Below, piece after piece: positions 37,229 through 49,256 of a stretch of DNA of 64,000 nt. The translations under genes were made by a program, and so were the position numbers. Source of the stretch: Siphonodentalium dalli (Eukaryota > Mollusca > Scaphopoda > Gadilida > Siphonodentaliidae); contig CP136061.1 of NCBI GenBank assembly GCA_032622095.1, positions 212,630,373 through 212,694,372 of the forward strand, written 5' to 3'. Below the pieces are notes generated by a model. The model saw only the letters and a program-made list of their open reading frames with translations, made no database searches and was not told where the DNA came from. How positions within the stretch are numbered: position 1 is the stretch's first letter; the number at the start of each line of letters is the position of its first letter.

Positions 37229-37976
37229 TTCCACGGGATTAATATTGCACGGGATTAATATGAACTCGCTTATGTACAAGTCGTTCTATCGAATCCGAAA
37301 CTCCTGGACGGTCAACAGGTAAAACACACAATTTTGCGATAGTGGCTGGAACGAATATATGAAGTTAAGAGGGTTGACCCACATATATCATAATTGCGAT
37401 GAAAGTAGCGGTGAGCAAAGTTATATTGAAAACGTATTTACAGGGACTCGTCTTGGATGTTTCCGTTGGGGTGTAATACTTGGAATGTATAACCACCTCC
37501 TTTGAAACAGAATAAATTCCCACCTTGGGAAATTATATTTGTACCCGCTATCGACATTTTGGACATTTCTAACCACTAACCGGACAAACCCTTCCATTAG
37601 GATTTTCCAACTGATGCCAATTTGGTCATAACCAATTTCACACCAAATAGTGTTTGAAAAATTGAACTATGAAACTATTTGCAACCTATTTTCGATGCGA
37701 AATCTCTAATGATGGCGTGTTAGGCTTAAAACTTCCAATTGTTGAATATTTGTTACCGAAGTTGGTGGTGGGGTGTCAGAAACCCCGACCCCTGTCATCG
37801 CGCCGGTGCGTATATATAACTCATTTCGTCAATGTTACTATCGTTTTCTTCCGCCGCATGCAGCATAAGTTGCATGGGGGGCACTTACTATATTGTTCAG
37901 CTCAATAGCAGAACATTCTGCAACAAAAAATATTATTTGTAATTATTTATGCGTGAGAAAATGAAGTAACATTGAC
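37229..37976. repeat. Intron with 'aatttccaac' repeat
   Basis: 37500-37800 carries tttccaactgatgcc, ccaatttcacacc and aaacttccaattgttg phrases of the family also seen at 6480-6690 and 22190-22500. No exon. Confidence 0.45.
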
Positions 37977-39385
37977 GAAATCTATATCTATATTTGCGAA
38001 TGTCTGTCTGTCTTTCTGTCGGTATTCTATATAAATCCGGGGTGAAGGAGATCACCAATTACTCCCTCCGCTAGATGGTACCAAAGGGGTCTAACAGGGG
38101 TAACTTTTTACGAGGAAGATTATGGTGCGGGTTATATTTTTTTCTAAAGTGACGCTGTTGTTGTCAGGGCAGAAAGGGGGAGGGGCATTCTTCCTCGCGA
38201 TACAATTAATTCTCTCCCACGATACAAGGAATCTTATCGTGTGATTTAAAGGCGCCAAATTGGTACCGTTTGGGTGAGAGATGGGGTGGGGGCACTAAAT
38301 TTTATAAAAGTTTGTTTAGTCGCCTATTACTACCAAACTTATACATAATCATCTCCATGATATCAGGAGTCTAACGGTGTGGCTTAAAGCTGTCAACGGT
38401 GGCGTTATTCGAGTCAAGGATGCACCGAATGGGAGAGGGGCACCAAAATTTATAAAAAAAAATATGGTTAGCGCCGACTTTCACCAAATGTATACACATT
38501 CTTTCCATGATACAAGGAATCTAATCATGTGATTTAAAGATGACAGATTGGTGCAGTTTTGAGTCTTTACCATTCAAGATATTTCCACAAAAAGATACAT
38601 TTTGTCAAGAGAGATGGAAATGTATCGAAGGCCTGTTCAAAATAAAAAATGGTGGTCACAGTGTGCACTCAAATATATTTCTTCTGAGATCAAAACACAG
38701 TCAGTAGTACATGACATTTCACGATTCCCCAACACTGGCATTTGACAATGGTATATATGCCCGATAGAGAGAACAGACTCACAGCCTAACAAAAACAACT
38801 TAAAATCTCGCTATGTGTCGTGCACATGTAGCTGATATATAACAACATTTCTTTTAAATTGAGAATAATTAGCCAGTACTGTACAGCACCATGAACAGAG
38901 GAGCACCTTGACATTTCTTTAAAATATCTTTATATCCAAGGAGATATGATAACCAGATGTCCTCAAAATCGTAGTCTAACCCACGAGATGTCTCTATACA
39001 TCTCTATGTAAAACCCAATTGTCCTCTTTTTGAACTAATTTTCATGTTTTTATCTCAATAAAACATATTTAAAAAAACAAAAACAAACGTCAATTCCAAC
39101 CACGTCGTCGACTGTACGATTTAAAAAATGGTAACGTCTGAATTACGCTTATAGTTTTAAATAAATAAATACTTCTTTATTGGTGGGACAAATTAATCGG
39201 GATAAACAAAATGACAATCACTCCGACAAGGTGAGCCATTACTTATAATCTATGTATAAACATGAAGTTTTGTTATACCATTTAGATATAGAATGTATGA
39301 GAATACGTGTAACACTTTGAGCAAGAGTATTATCTAGTCCCACCAAATGTTAACAGCAGAGGGTTTCACGTCACTTTAACCTGAA
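37977..39385 (+). mobile_element. Repeat family F, most complete single copy
   Basis: Begins near atctatatttgcgaatgtct with a gtctgtctttctgtcgg stretch, runs through the ggggtaactttttacgagg and accaaatt units, then the gatatttccac to gagggtttcac portion, and ends near ctttaacctg. Both palindrome arms at 28-32 kb carry the same order. About 1.4 kb, non-coding. Confidence 0.7.
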
Positions 39386-39440
39386 TTTTCATCGAAATTA
39401 GATTGTTAACATTTCCCCAGAAGAACGTCAATTGTAACAA

Positions 39441-39620
39441 TTTGGTTTAGTGGTTAAGACAGTGGCGCTTGTGTTGTACTATTAAGCAATCACAGACAAC
39501 CTGATAATTCGAACGTCTGCAAGCTCGCACATACATCTTAACTGTAAGACAAGACAAGCGCAGTGACCTGTAGCCATCAAGTGCCACTAATAGAACAGAA
39601 TAACTTAGGGACTGTATCGT
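39441..39620 (+). repeat. Possible tRNA-derived SINE
   Basis: ggtttagtggttaagac resembles an RNA polymerase III A box, and about 60 bases later ataattcgaacg resembles a B box (GGTTCGANNC). Downstream sequence (agacaagcgcagtgacctg) would be the SINE body. The match is degenerate and the tail was not identified. Confidence 0.4.
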
Positions 39621-39677
39621 CTACTGTTGCCGAGCATGCATGACTGTTAGTACTCGAATGACCACCAAGCACTGAAC

Positions 39678-39820
39678 ATGAAGTTTGATGATATTCTCGT
39701 GGAATTAGGTGCTTTCGGAAAGTACCAACGGAGAGTGTATCTGTATGTATGCATTCCCGTCGTAATTAACATGATGTGTATGGTGATATCAGTCTTCAAC
39801 GACGTCACACAGAAGCACAG
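39678..39820 (+). CDS. SLC22-type organic ion transporter, first coding exon, copy b
   Basis: Same length (143 nt), start context, donor position and phase as the exon at 36041. It differs at about 10 bases, of which four change residues (P12A, I29V, S31N, A43V), all mild. The reading frame is intact. Either copy joins in frame to the loop exon at 59787 (the split codon AG|G gives Arg in HRC). It may be a mutually exclusive first coding exon, or the start of a second transporter whose other exons are elsewhere. The donor (gtttgt) is slightly weaker than that of copy a (gtgtgt). Confidence 0.83.
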
Positions 39821-39837
39821 GTTTGTAAAGAGTGTAA

Positions 39838-40350
39838 TATTATAAAGTTATTATACAATGTTGTGTACAGTGTGTGTTTTTCTTGTACTCGTCCAGGTTG
39901 TGGACGAGTACAAGAAAAAACCCATACTGTGTCTGTACACAACATTGTATAATGACATTTTTATTATCCATCTGTATGTTTATTCAAATTTTGGGAATAA
40001 ATCTTTTGTGGTTATTTTTGGTATTTGTCGGCACTTAATTCTCTATAAAAGACTGTATATTGATCATCAGAAAGCATGATTTGGAAAATTAAACACGGAA
40101 GTGAGAACAAACTCAATGCGGAAGTGAAACGTCTGCTAAAATCCATCAGTGTTGCGCGCGCATCACAATTTCACCGATTCATTTCGCAATAGAGTTAATT
40201 CGTGACGTCACGGAGTCCCAATACAAAAGTGATATTGTACAGTCGAGAGTCCAATATGACTTTCGGGAGTCCAATATGACTTTTTCCAGGACTATCACGT
40301 GGCGGCTTTTGCCCAATCGGAAATGGTGTTAGTTAAGGGGTGGATAATAA
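39838..40350. mobile_element. Hairpin-rich MITE, copy 2
   Basis: Inverted relative to 5375-5930. Contains a hairpin at 39850-39953 (attatacaatgttgtgtac opposed by gtacacaacattgtataat) and a gtgacgtcac site near 40203. The empty site is in the sister duplicate near 36203-36213 (gagtataattatgtgtg), whereas here the same bases flank the insertion (gagtgtaatat ... ataatatgtgtg). Confidence 0.75.
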
Positions 40351-40579
40351 TATGTGTGTTATTACATGAGTTGTGTTGGACCCCAGTGCTCGCATCCACA
40401 AACTGGATTTATATGGTAGCAGCTGAAAGCACAATGTACCTTCGCTTGTGCTTACGACAACACTGTCGTCGATATAATTTGACACAATCTATCAGATTTA
40501 GCAAATTCGCAAACACTCAGAGGATAATAACCATAAGAGGCGGTAGAGACTCAGACTCAATCTTTCTGTGGAATGAGTG

Positions 40580-40963
40580 TTAACCCTTTACCGAACAAAA
40601 CGGCCAAAACCGGCCAAATAAAGCTTCAACAGCCTAACATATCTTCGGTCTGTCTCAATAGAACCATACAAATATGGATATCATTGGAACCGGCTCCTTG
40701 ACCACATTGTGATAGTTACAGTTATGCCCTGTGCCAATGCATTCTCTTATATATGCGAGTCGACCATAGGTCGCCTCGCATATATAAGAGAATGCATTGG
40801 CCTAAACACTTTTTATCATTTTTTCTTACATTCTTTAACAATTTTATAATTTTTAATGTGTTAACCCAATGCATTCTCTTATATATGCGAGGCGACCTAT
40901 GGTCGACTCGCATATATAAGAGAATGCATTGGCACAGGGCCCTTCTGTTGGATAAAGGGTTAA
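40580..40963. mobile_element. piggyBac-like MITE (TTAA duplication, CCCTTTA ends)
   Basis: TTAA at 40580-40583 and 40960-40963 with CCCTTTA and TAAAGGG just inside. TTAA duplications with termini starting CCC are the signature of piggyBac-superfamily transposons (family knowledge). The uninterrupted site is visible in the duplicate at 37066-37080 (gaatgagtgttgaatat). No transposase; the interior is mainly a nested palindrome. Confidence 0.8.
40726..40940. repeat. Nested palindrome (two 67 bp palindromes inverted to each other)
   Basis: 40734-40800 is itself a palindrome (ccaatgcattctcttatata ... its complement) with a 15-base centre, and 40866-40932 is the same sequence inverted, centre included. 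Outer bases gccctgtg and cacagggc extend the large inversion. The spacer is about 65 bases of AT-rich sequence. The identity appears perfect. Confidence 0.92.
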
Positions 40964-41110
40964 ATGTGTATTGGTCATTGGCCTGGTGGATACTTCCCGT
41001 CTCGTTATTTCAAGATTGTTGACGTTAGTATATATCAAAACTCTGTTCATAATTGAAATGAACCAAAAATGTGTAACGCCAAATGCGAAGGCGATCAACA
41101 ATTGTGGCCA

Positions 41111-41429
41111 ATCTATGATAGCAGTCATTTCCTCTGTAGATTTGATAATCATATATCACCGTGATGCGTCCGAACCTCACCACAAAAAGCAACGCGCTGA
41201 GCCTCGCCCGATATAAACTACCTGGACTATACATAAACCCAGTTGGTTAATATGAGCCCAAATGGCTCACTCGTCTAGCGATGGTGACGCTAGTTAGATT
41301 ATGGATAGACCCTCCTGATTTGTGAATTACGCTTGTAAGAGGGAGGTACACTGAATCGTGTGTGTGGCCCCGTTTCTGACTTGCTTACCTTACGAACCTC
41401 TGTGTATTCAACATATCCTCGCGCTATAG
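41111..41429. other. Intron sequence, nothing recognised
   Basis: No exon or repeat identified. Confidence 0.35.
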
Positions 41430-41820
41430 GTTCATAATCGACCTATACTATTCACATAGGTTCCTAATCGGCCTATAATATTCACATAGGTTCCTAATCG
41501 ACCTATAATATTCACATATGTTACTATTGGATTATTTGATTCTCAATAAGCCGATAGCGGACTTATATCAGTTATTCCCTTGTCAGTCGTGGGCCACAGT
41601 GAAAAGAAATTTTAAAGAGCTTAATCAGGTAAGTCGGACGTCGGTCTGTTCATGGTATTGTCCGCACACAATGAACTTATAATTAGTTATAATGAGTCGA
41701 TAATGGCACTAAAATACTCTTATTTTCAGTTCGATATGGACTCAAAATGAGCACATTATACGCAGATTATGATCCTAAAATAATCAAATTATAAGCCGAT
41801 AACGTGCTGATTTCCGGGAG
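41430..41820. repeat. MITE family M3, diverged copy with a 36 bp tandem at its left end
   Basis: The phrase ttcacataggttcctaatcg, continuing with acctataata, repeats three times (41450-41525). This is followed by ttatttgattctcaataag and cagttcgatatggactcaa, as in the copies at 7050 and 62680. Confidence 0.5.
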
Positions 41821-42324
41821 AACGATGTATTGTATTATTTGTCCTCTGATAAAACTGATTGGCTGAGTTTTTATATTATTATTTTTGGCTGAGAGCATAC
41901 CCGGGCTGGGGCCAATTACATGGTCAAGTAATTAATTACAATTACTTAGCATGTTCACAAATACTACAGAAAAGAGACTAACACGGTTTTATAATGTACT
42001 GTTTAGCATATTTACTAAATGATATAATTAGTAATACCTGCATGGTATTTTCACAATTATTACAGAATAAAACTGGGGTTGATGAAATGTGGTACCATAT
42101 GCTACATTACAAGTTTGCTGTGATGTGCACTGGTTTGTTGTCGTTGATTTTTGTATATTTGAAGCCGGTTGATTATCAATACACTGTAACAGGTTGATGT
42201 TAGTTTTATTGTTTCACTATTTTCTTCTCTTGTGTCTTCGTTGTATATTTTATATTGTATTGAAGCCACTTGGTGGTTTGCGCTCCAAAACATACCTAAT
42301 AATATTCGCTTTTGATTTTATTTC

Positions 42325-42545
42325 GGTATAGAAATTGAGAATAATCTTCTTCAAAGTAGTAACTTCTACGAATACTAATCCAAATTGACAACACGCACCG
42401 TGATTCTTATATATTAATTACATGCAACGACTCTCGATGGCGAAATAATGTGTGTTAGTTTATCGACGATAGTTGCGTCCCGAATCGAGATGTAAATATT
42501 TACAATTGAGCGTAGTTCAGACGATGTTTTCTATAGAGTGGTACG
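42325..42545. repeat. Repeat X, further copy
   Basis: gttgcgtcccgaatcgagat, then aaatatttacaattgagcg and agttcagacgatg match the reverse complement of 29700-29910. Confidence 0.6.
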
Positions 42546-42662
42546 GTCGATTTCCTTGAAATGTTTGGCAATGTTAGTAGAATGTTACATTTCTCCAGTT
42601 GGCATAGTGCCCGAATACTAACTTAAAGAGTTTCACGCACCCGAACAAGTACATAATATGTC

Positions 42663-42920
42663 TTTAAAGTGATACTTTCCTAAACCCAGTCATTATTGGG
42701 CCATACTCAACAAAACTTATCGAAAAATAAAATTATTGAGTCAAGAATGAGAGCAAAATACACCCACGTACACAAAGAACGACGTATAGCAAACCTCGTA
42801 ATTATAACGATAATGAGTAAGAGGCCTAAACCGTTCACAGATTTCCATTATCAATACCATGCTGTTTTACATCGTTCATAGAGTACATTAGCGTATTATT
42901 TTTGGCAGTGTGAACTAGGT
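42663..42920. repeat. Diverged TTAA-family MITE remnant
   Basis: tttaaagtgatactttccta, then aacccagtcattattgggcc and aaatacacccacg resemble the left half of the MITE at 2321. The right end is not clear. Confidence 0.4.
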
Positions 42921-43241
42921 ACAATATGTGAACGATTTAATCATTATATAGAACTGACATTTAGATCTCATGTGTGACAAAATTTGATTAGACATTGCCT
43001 GCAACATTGTGAAGGGAATTCTGAAATACTGACTATATTGAACATGCTACCGGATGTTCGATTGTGTCCTCAACAAGGCTACAGCCAGACACCGTGTCTA
43101 GGTCTATTAAAGATTGTATATTCCCCAATTTAGGCGGGATGTACATATGTATATATTGTTTTGTTCTCAATTGTATGTATTTTGTGTAATATAATGTTGA
43201 TATAATCTCTCCATGGAGGAGTCAATAATGATATATATGTT

Positions 43242-43588
43242 TAACCATTGTTATGTAAACAAAAGCATAAAAAGTTACTTTTCTGGTGTTTGTTTATATT
43301 ATGATGGTAAACATAAAGAGCGTTCTTTGTTGGTGAATTCCTGACATGGAACGAATAAAGAGCGTTTATGCCATTTGTGTGTGATTAGCCAGTAGCAGTG
43401 TGCTGTCCTCTATAACCCAATCAGACTATCGCTTAGGTAAAATATAGTAGGTATTTATGATAACATGCTGTTTACGCGATGGTCATGGTATATATGAACG
43501 AAAATGTATGCGTTTTAATGTTTTTCTGTTTACGGTGTTTGGAACAAATATGAATATTTTCGACAATTAAGGCCTCACGTGCCTTTAA
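43242..43588 (-). mobile_element. MITE family P, truncated copy, reverse orientation
   Basis: Ends in ggcctcacgtgcctttaacc at 43588, the complement of the family start ttaaaggcacgtgaggcc, and runs back to about 43242, where the family sequence is cut. About 345 of 500 bases are kept. Confidence 0.8.
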
Positions 43589-44950
43589 CCAGAAGTCAGA
43601 GAAGAACACTGTTTAGTTTGCCTTCACTAAGCCGATCGTATTGACATATGCTGGCATGTTCAATTGTTGATTAAAGGAGTTGCCAAGCATGTTGTATACA
43701 TATTGGCTGCGGACACACGTACCACATTAGCGATCGCATAGTCAGCGTGACAATTTATTATGGTGACGTTTGGTGACAATTGGTCGTCATAATAACTATG
43801 CCATAGCTAGCCACGTTTCCCGCTGTGTTTCCGCACAATGAGTCGACTGGACCAATTAACCCATTGCGTTTCACAAAGGTTGAAATGTACTCATTACGTT
43901 TTGCCGCAATGTATTCTCTACGATATATATAATGGCACGATCGATCATCCAGAAATGTGTTTGACCGTGGCAATCCCTCATTCACTCACAATTCATGCAT
44001 GTAGTACGTTTTATTGATATTATCTCAATGCATGTTTATCTACTTACATTAATTTCATGCAACGAACGCCGCCCGTGCCTTTAAGAAAGTTCCCCAATTG
44101 CGTTTTTTTTATTTTTGCGACGTTTGCGTGTTGAGTACAGATCAACAGCGACAAGACATTCAGGTAGATAAATCCTTGAGATAACGACCGCGACAATGGT
44201 AGAGCTTGACAGACTCATTGTGCGAATATGCAGCGGGCGACATGGCTAGCTTTTGCACTGTAATTATGACCACCAATTGTCACCAAACGTGTGTCCGCAG
44301 CCATTATAAACAGTGCACGCAAAATGATTGGGTTGACATACACAATGAGAAGTTAGTACAGTTCACCGGTGTGTTTTGTTTTGTATTTGTTCAATGCAAA
44401 TCTTAAAGAGAAGTGAAACATGGCCCACAATCATTGTTCGTGTGGAATGATACTCATAACAATATTCTAATACTGTGTCAATGTAATTGAAAAAAGTAAT
44501 TGTGTAATTGCTGCATTACTTCCAAAATTATTTACAATTCCTTGTACTCGCTCAGCGAGTCAATGACACATTACATTCAGTTACTTACCTAAGCTGAAGT
44601 AATTAATTTCAATTAATTACAATTACCCCAGCATTGGAGCTGATCTAAAACAAGAAATTTCCCTATACAATTACGTCAATGTGTGTAGAAACGCCCGTTC
44701 CATAAACAAATAGACTCTGCATTTGGTTTGGGTGCTATGGGGAGCATGAATGTTCCATCTTTTGAGGACGCTAATATTATATTTGCCTAGTCTTGTGAGT
44801 TACATGAACAGGTCCTACAATTGCAGCTGCATGACATAAAATTATTTGTGTACTCTTGAGAAATTAGACCCCACGGTATTCCTGCGATAAAAGCATATTA
44901 TCATAATAGCTACCGGCTTTGTTTCAAACTTTGGACACATAGGTAGTTAT
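43589..44950. other. Intron sequence, nothing firmly recognised
   Basis: Two similar phrases (atgaccaccaattgtcac at about 44266, and its reverse near 43766-43790) hint at an inverted pair, with tagctagccacg and catggctagc nearby. No exon. Confidence 0.35.
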
Positions 44951-47900
44951 TAGCTCAACTTTACTTTGTAAAGTTTGAGCTATTGTCATGGCTTTGTCGT
45001 CCGTCGTCCGTGTGTGCGTGTGTGCGTGTGTGCGTAAGGCGTCAACAATGCAGTATACAGGTCGTACCTTTGATCGGATCATTATGAAATTTGTCATAGC
45101 TGTTGACATCAACATAAGCGACTCTACTAAATGTTAATAACGACATGTAGATGGGAACGAGTCATTTTGGGGTCATTCGGCCAAAAAACATGGCCGCCAG
45201 CATGTCGTACTTTTAGTCTGATCGTCATAAAATTTGTCATGGATGTTAACGATGACATGTAGATGGGAATGAGTCATTTTGAGGTCGTTCCGTCAAAAAA
45301 CATGGCCGCCAGCAGGCATCTTTGATTTTACTCTTTGTATGACTAAATCCTTTAGCACGGGCTACAGGTCGTACCTTTAGTCCGATCATCATAAAATTTG
45401 TCATGGCTGTTGAAATTGGAATGTAGATGGAAACGAGTCATTTTGGGGTCATTCGGACAAAAAACATTGGCCGCCAGTGGCCATCTAGGATTTCAAAATT
45501 CAATCCATTAGCACGGGCCACATGTCGTACAGTTCGTCTGATCATCATGAAATTTGTCATGGATGTTAATATTGACATGTAGATGGGAACGAGTAATTTT
45601 GGGGTAATTTGGCCCAAAAACATGGCCGCCAGCAGCCATCTTGGATTTTACTCTTTGTATGACTAAATCCTTTAGCACGGGCTACAGGTCGTACCTTTAG
45701 TCCGATCATCATAAAATTTGTCATGGCTGTTGAAATTGGAATGTAGATGGGAACGAGTAATTGGGGTCATTCAGACAAAAAACATGGCCGCCAGCGGCCA
45801 TCTTGGATTTCAAAATTTAATCCATTAGCACGGGCCACAGGTCGTACTGTTAGTCTGATCATCATGAAATTTGTCATGGATGATAATATGTAGATGACAT
45901 GTAGATGGGAACGAGTAATTTTGGGCTCATTCGGCCAAAAAACCTGGCCGCCAGCAGCCATCTTGGATTTTACTCTTTGTATGACTAAATTCTTCAGCAC
46001 AGGCTGCAGGTCGTACCTTTAGTCTGATTATCATAAAATTTGTCATGGATATTAACAATGTCATGTTGGTGGGAACGAGTAATTTTGGGGTCATTCGGCC
46101 AAAAAACATGGTCGCCAGCAGCCATCTTGGATTTTACTCTTTGTATGACTAAATCCTTTAGCACGGGCTACAGGTCCTACTTTTTGTCTGATCATCATAA
46201 AATTTGTCAAGAATGTTAATAAAAATGACATGTAGATGGGAACGGGACATTTTGGGGTCATTCGGCCAAAAAATATGGCCGCCAGCAGCCATCTTGAATT
46301 TTACTCTTTGTATGACTAAATCCTTTAGCACGGGCTACAGGTCGTACCTTTAGTCTGATCATCATAAAATTTGTCATGGCTGTTGAAATTGGAATGTAGA
46401 TGGGAACGAGTTATTTTGGGGTCATTTGGACAAAAAACATGGCCGCCAGCGGCCATCTTGGATTTCAAAATTTAATCCATTAGCACGGGCCACAGGTCGT
46501 ACTGTTCGTCTGATCATCATGAAATTTGTCATGGGTGATAATATTGACATGTAGATGGGAAACGAGTAATTTTGAGGTCATTCGGCCAAAAAACATGGCC
46601 GCCAGCAGCCATCTTGGATGGCTAAATTCTTTAGCACGGGCTGCAGGTCGTACCTTTAGTCTGATCATCATAAAATTTGTCATGGATATTAACAATGTCA
46701 TGTTGGTGGGAACGAGTAATTTTGGGGTCATTCGGCCGAAAAACATGGTCGCCAGCAGCCATCTTGGATTTTACTCTTTGTATGACTAAATCCTTTAGCA
46801 CGGGCTACAGGTCCTACTTTTTGTCTGATCATCATAAAATTTGTCAAGAAAGTTAATAATGACATGTAGATGGGAATGAGTCATTTTGGGGTCGTTCGGT
46901 CAAAAAACATGGCCGCCAGCAGGCATCTTTGATTTTACTCTTTGTATGACTAAATCCTTTAGCACGGGCTACAGGTCGTACCTTTAGTCCGATCATCATA
47001 AAATTTGTCATGGCTGTTGAAATTGGAATGGAGATGGGAATGAGTCATTTTGGGGTCATTCGGACAAAAAACAATGGCCGCCAGTGGCCATCTTGGATTT
47101 CAAAATTCAATCCATTAGCACGGGCCACAGGTCGTACAGTTCGTCTGATCATCATGAAATTTGTCATGGATGTTAATATTGACATGTAGATGGGAACGAG
47201 TAATTTTGGGGTCATTTGGTCTAAAAACATGGCCGCCAGCAGCCATCTTGGATTTTACTCTTTGTATGACTAAATCCTTTAGCACGGGCTACAGGTCGTA
47301 CCTTTAGTCCGTTCATCATAAAATTTGTCATGGCTGTTGAAATTGGAATGTAGATGGGAACGAGTTATTTTTGGGTCATTCGGACATAAAACATGGCCGC
47401 CAGCGGCCATCTTGGATTTCAAAATTTAATCCATTAGCACGGGCCACAGGTCGTACTGTTAGTCTGATCATCATGAAATTTGTCATGGATGATAATATTG
47501 ACATGTATATGGGAACGAGTAATTTTGGGGTCATTCGGCCAAAAAACATGGTCGCCAGCAGCCATCTTGGATTTTACTCTTTGTATGACTAAATCCTTTA
47601 GCACGGGCTACAGGTCCTACTTTTTGTCTGATTATCATAAAATTTGTCAAGAATGTTAATAATGACATATAGATGGGAACGGGTCATTTTGGGGTCATTC
47701 GGCCTAAAAACATGGCCGCCAGCAGCCATCTTAGATTTTACTCTTTGTATGACTAAATCCTTTAGCACGGGCTACAGGTCGTACCTTTAGTCTGATCATC
47801 ATAAAATTTGTCATGGCTGTTGAAATTGGAATGTAGATGGGAACGAGTTATTTTGGGGTCATTTTGACAAAAAACATGGCCGCCAGCGGTCATCTTGGAT

Positions 47901-49256
47901 TTCAAACTTTAATCCATTAGCACGGGCCACAGGTCGTACTGTTCGTCTGATCATCATGAAATTTGTCATGGGTGATAATATTGACATGTAGATGGGAAAC
48001 GAGTAATTTTGGGGTCATTCGGCCAAAAAACATGGCCGCCAGCAGCCATCTTGGATGGCTAAATTCTTTAGCCCTGGCTGCAGGTCGTACCTTTAAGTCT
48101 GATCATCATAAAATTTGTCATGGATGTTAACAATATGATGTTGGTGGGAACGAGTAATTTTGGGGTCATTCGGCCAAAAAACATGGTCGCCAGCAGCCAT
48201 CTTGGATTTTACTCTTTGTATGACTAAATCCTTTAGCACGGGCTACAGGTCCTACTTTTTGTCTGATCATCATAAAATTTGTCAAGAATGTTAATAATGA
48301 CATGTAGATGGGAACGAGACATTTTGGGGTCATTCTGCCAAAAAAAATGGCCGCCAGCAGCCATCTTGGATTTTACTCTTTGTATGACTAAATCCTTTAG
48401 CACGGGCTACAGGTCGTACCTTTAGTCTGATCATCATAAAATTTGTCATGGCTGTTGAAATTGGAATGTAGATGGGAACGAGTTATTTTGGGGTCATTTG
48501 GACAAAAAACATGGCCGCCAGCGGCCATCTTGGATTTCAAAATTTAATCCATTAGCACGGGCCACAGGTCGTACTGTTCGTCTGATCATGATGAAATTTG
48601 TCATGGGTGATAATATTGACATGTAGATGGGAAACGAGTAATTTTGGGGTCATTCGGCCAAAAAACATGGCCGCCAGCAGCCATCTTGGATGGCTAAATT
48701 CTTTAGCACGGGTTGCAGGTCGTACCTTTAGTCTGATCATCATAACATTTGTCATGAATGTCAACAATGACATGTGGATGGGAATGAGTCATTTTGGGGT
48801 CATTCGGCCAAAAAACATGGCCGCCAGCAGCCATCTTGGATGGCTAAATTCTTTAGCACGAGCTACAGGTTGTACCTTTAGTCTGATCATCATAAAATTT
48901 GTCAATAATGACATGTAGATGGGAACGAGTCATTTTGGGGTCATTCGGCCAAAAAACATGGCTGCCAGCAGCCAACTTGGATTTTACTCTTTGTATGACT
49001 AAATTCTGTAGCATGGGCTACAGGTCGTACTTTTAGTCTGATCGTCATAAAATTTGTCATGGATGTTAACGATGACATGTAGATGGGAAGGACTCATTTT
49101 GGGGTCATTCGGCCGAAAACATGGCCTCCAGCAGCCATCTTGGATTTTACTTTTCTCTTCATGTCTTTTAACTAGTATTAGACATTCAACTTTCCACATT
49201 CCTAATCGCTCCATTGACTGTAATACATTAAATTATTCCCTTTCCAAGTTGAGCTA
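44951..49256. mobile_element. 4.3 kb element with short inverted ends and an array of about 165 bp units
   Basis: The left end tagctcaactt (44951-44961) is matched by aagttgagcta (49246-49256). Just inside the left end is a small hairpin (agctcaactttac opposed by gtaaagtttgagct) and a gtccgtcgtccgtgtgtgcg stretch. The body is roughly 25 tandem units with catggccgccagcagccatc, cttggattttactctttgta, taaatcctttagcacgggc, cgatcatcataaaatttgtc and tagatgggaacgag. The 5' unit phrase tttgagctattgtcatggc belongs to a repeat type I associate with marine invertebrate genomes. No transposase; frames up to 106 codons inside it are repeat artefacts. Confidence 0.75.

Larger units (their letters stand above)
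39635..41110 (+). repeat. Segmental duplication, copy 2 (contains exon 1b)
   Basis: Partner of 35996-37228, with two later insertions: the hairpin MITE at about 39838-40350 and the TTAA element at 40580-40963. Homology ends at caacaattgtggcc in both. Confidence 0.85.

Noticed and set aside
40722-41022. Frames on both strands sharing the same peptide (MRVDHRSPRIYKRMHW)
   Set aside because: The identity is a consequence of the perfect nested palindrome, not a gene pair.
45438-48918. Many 60-106 codon frames with shared MTPKLLVP / FGVIRPKNM phrases
   Set aside because: They are translations of the 165 bp tandem units on either strand.
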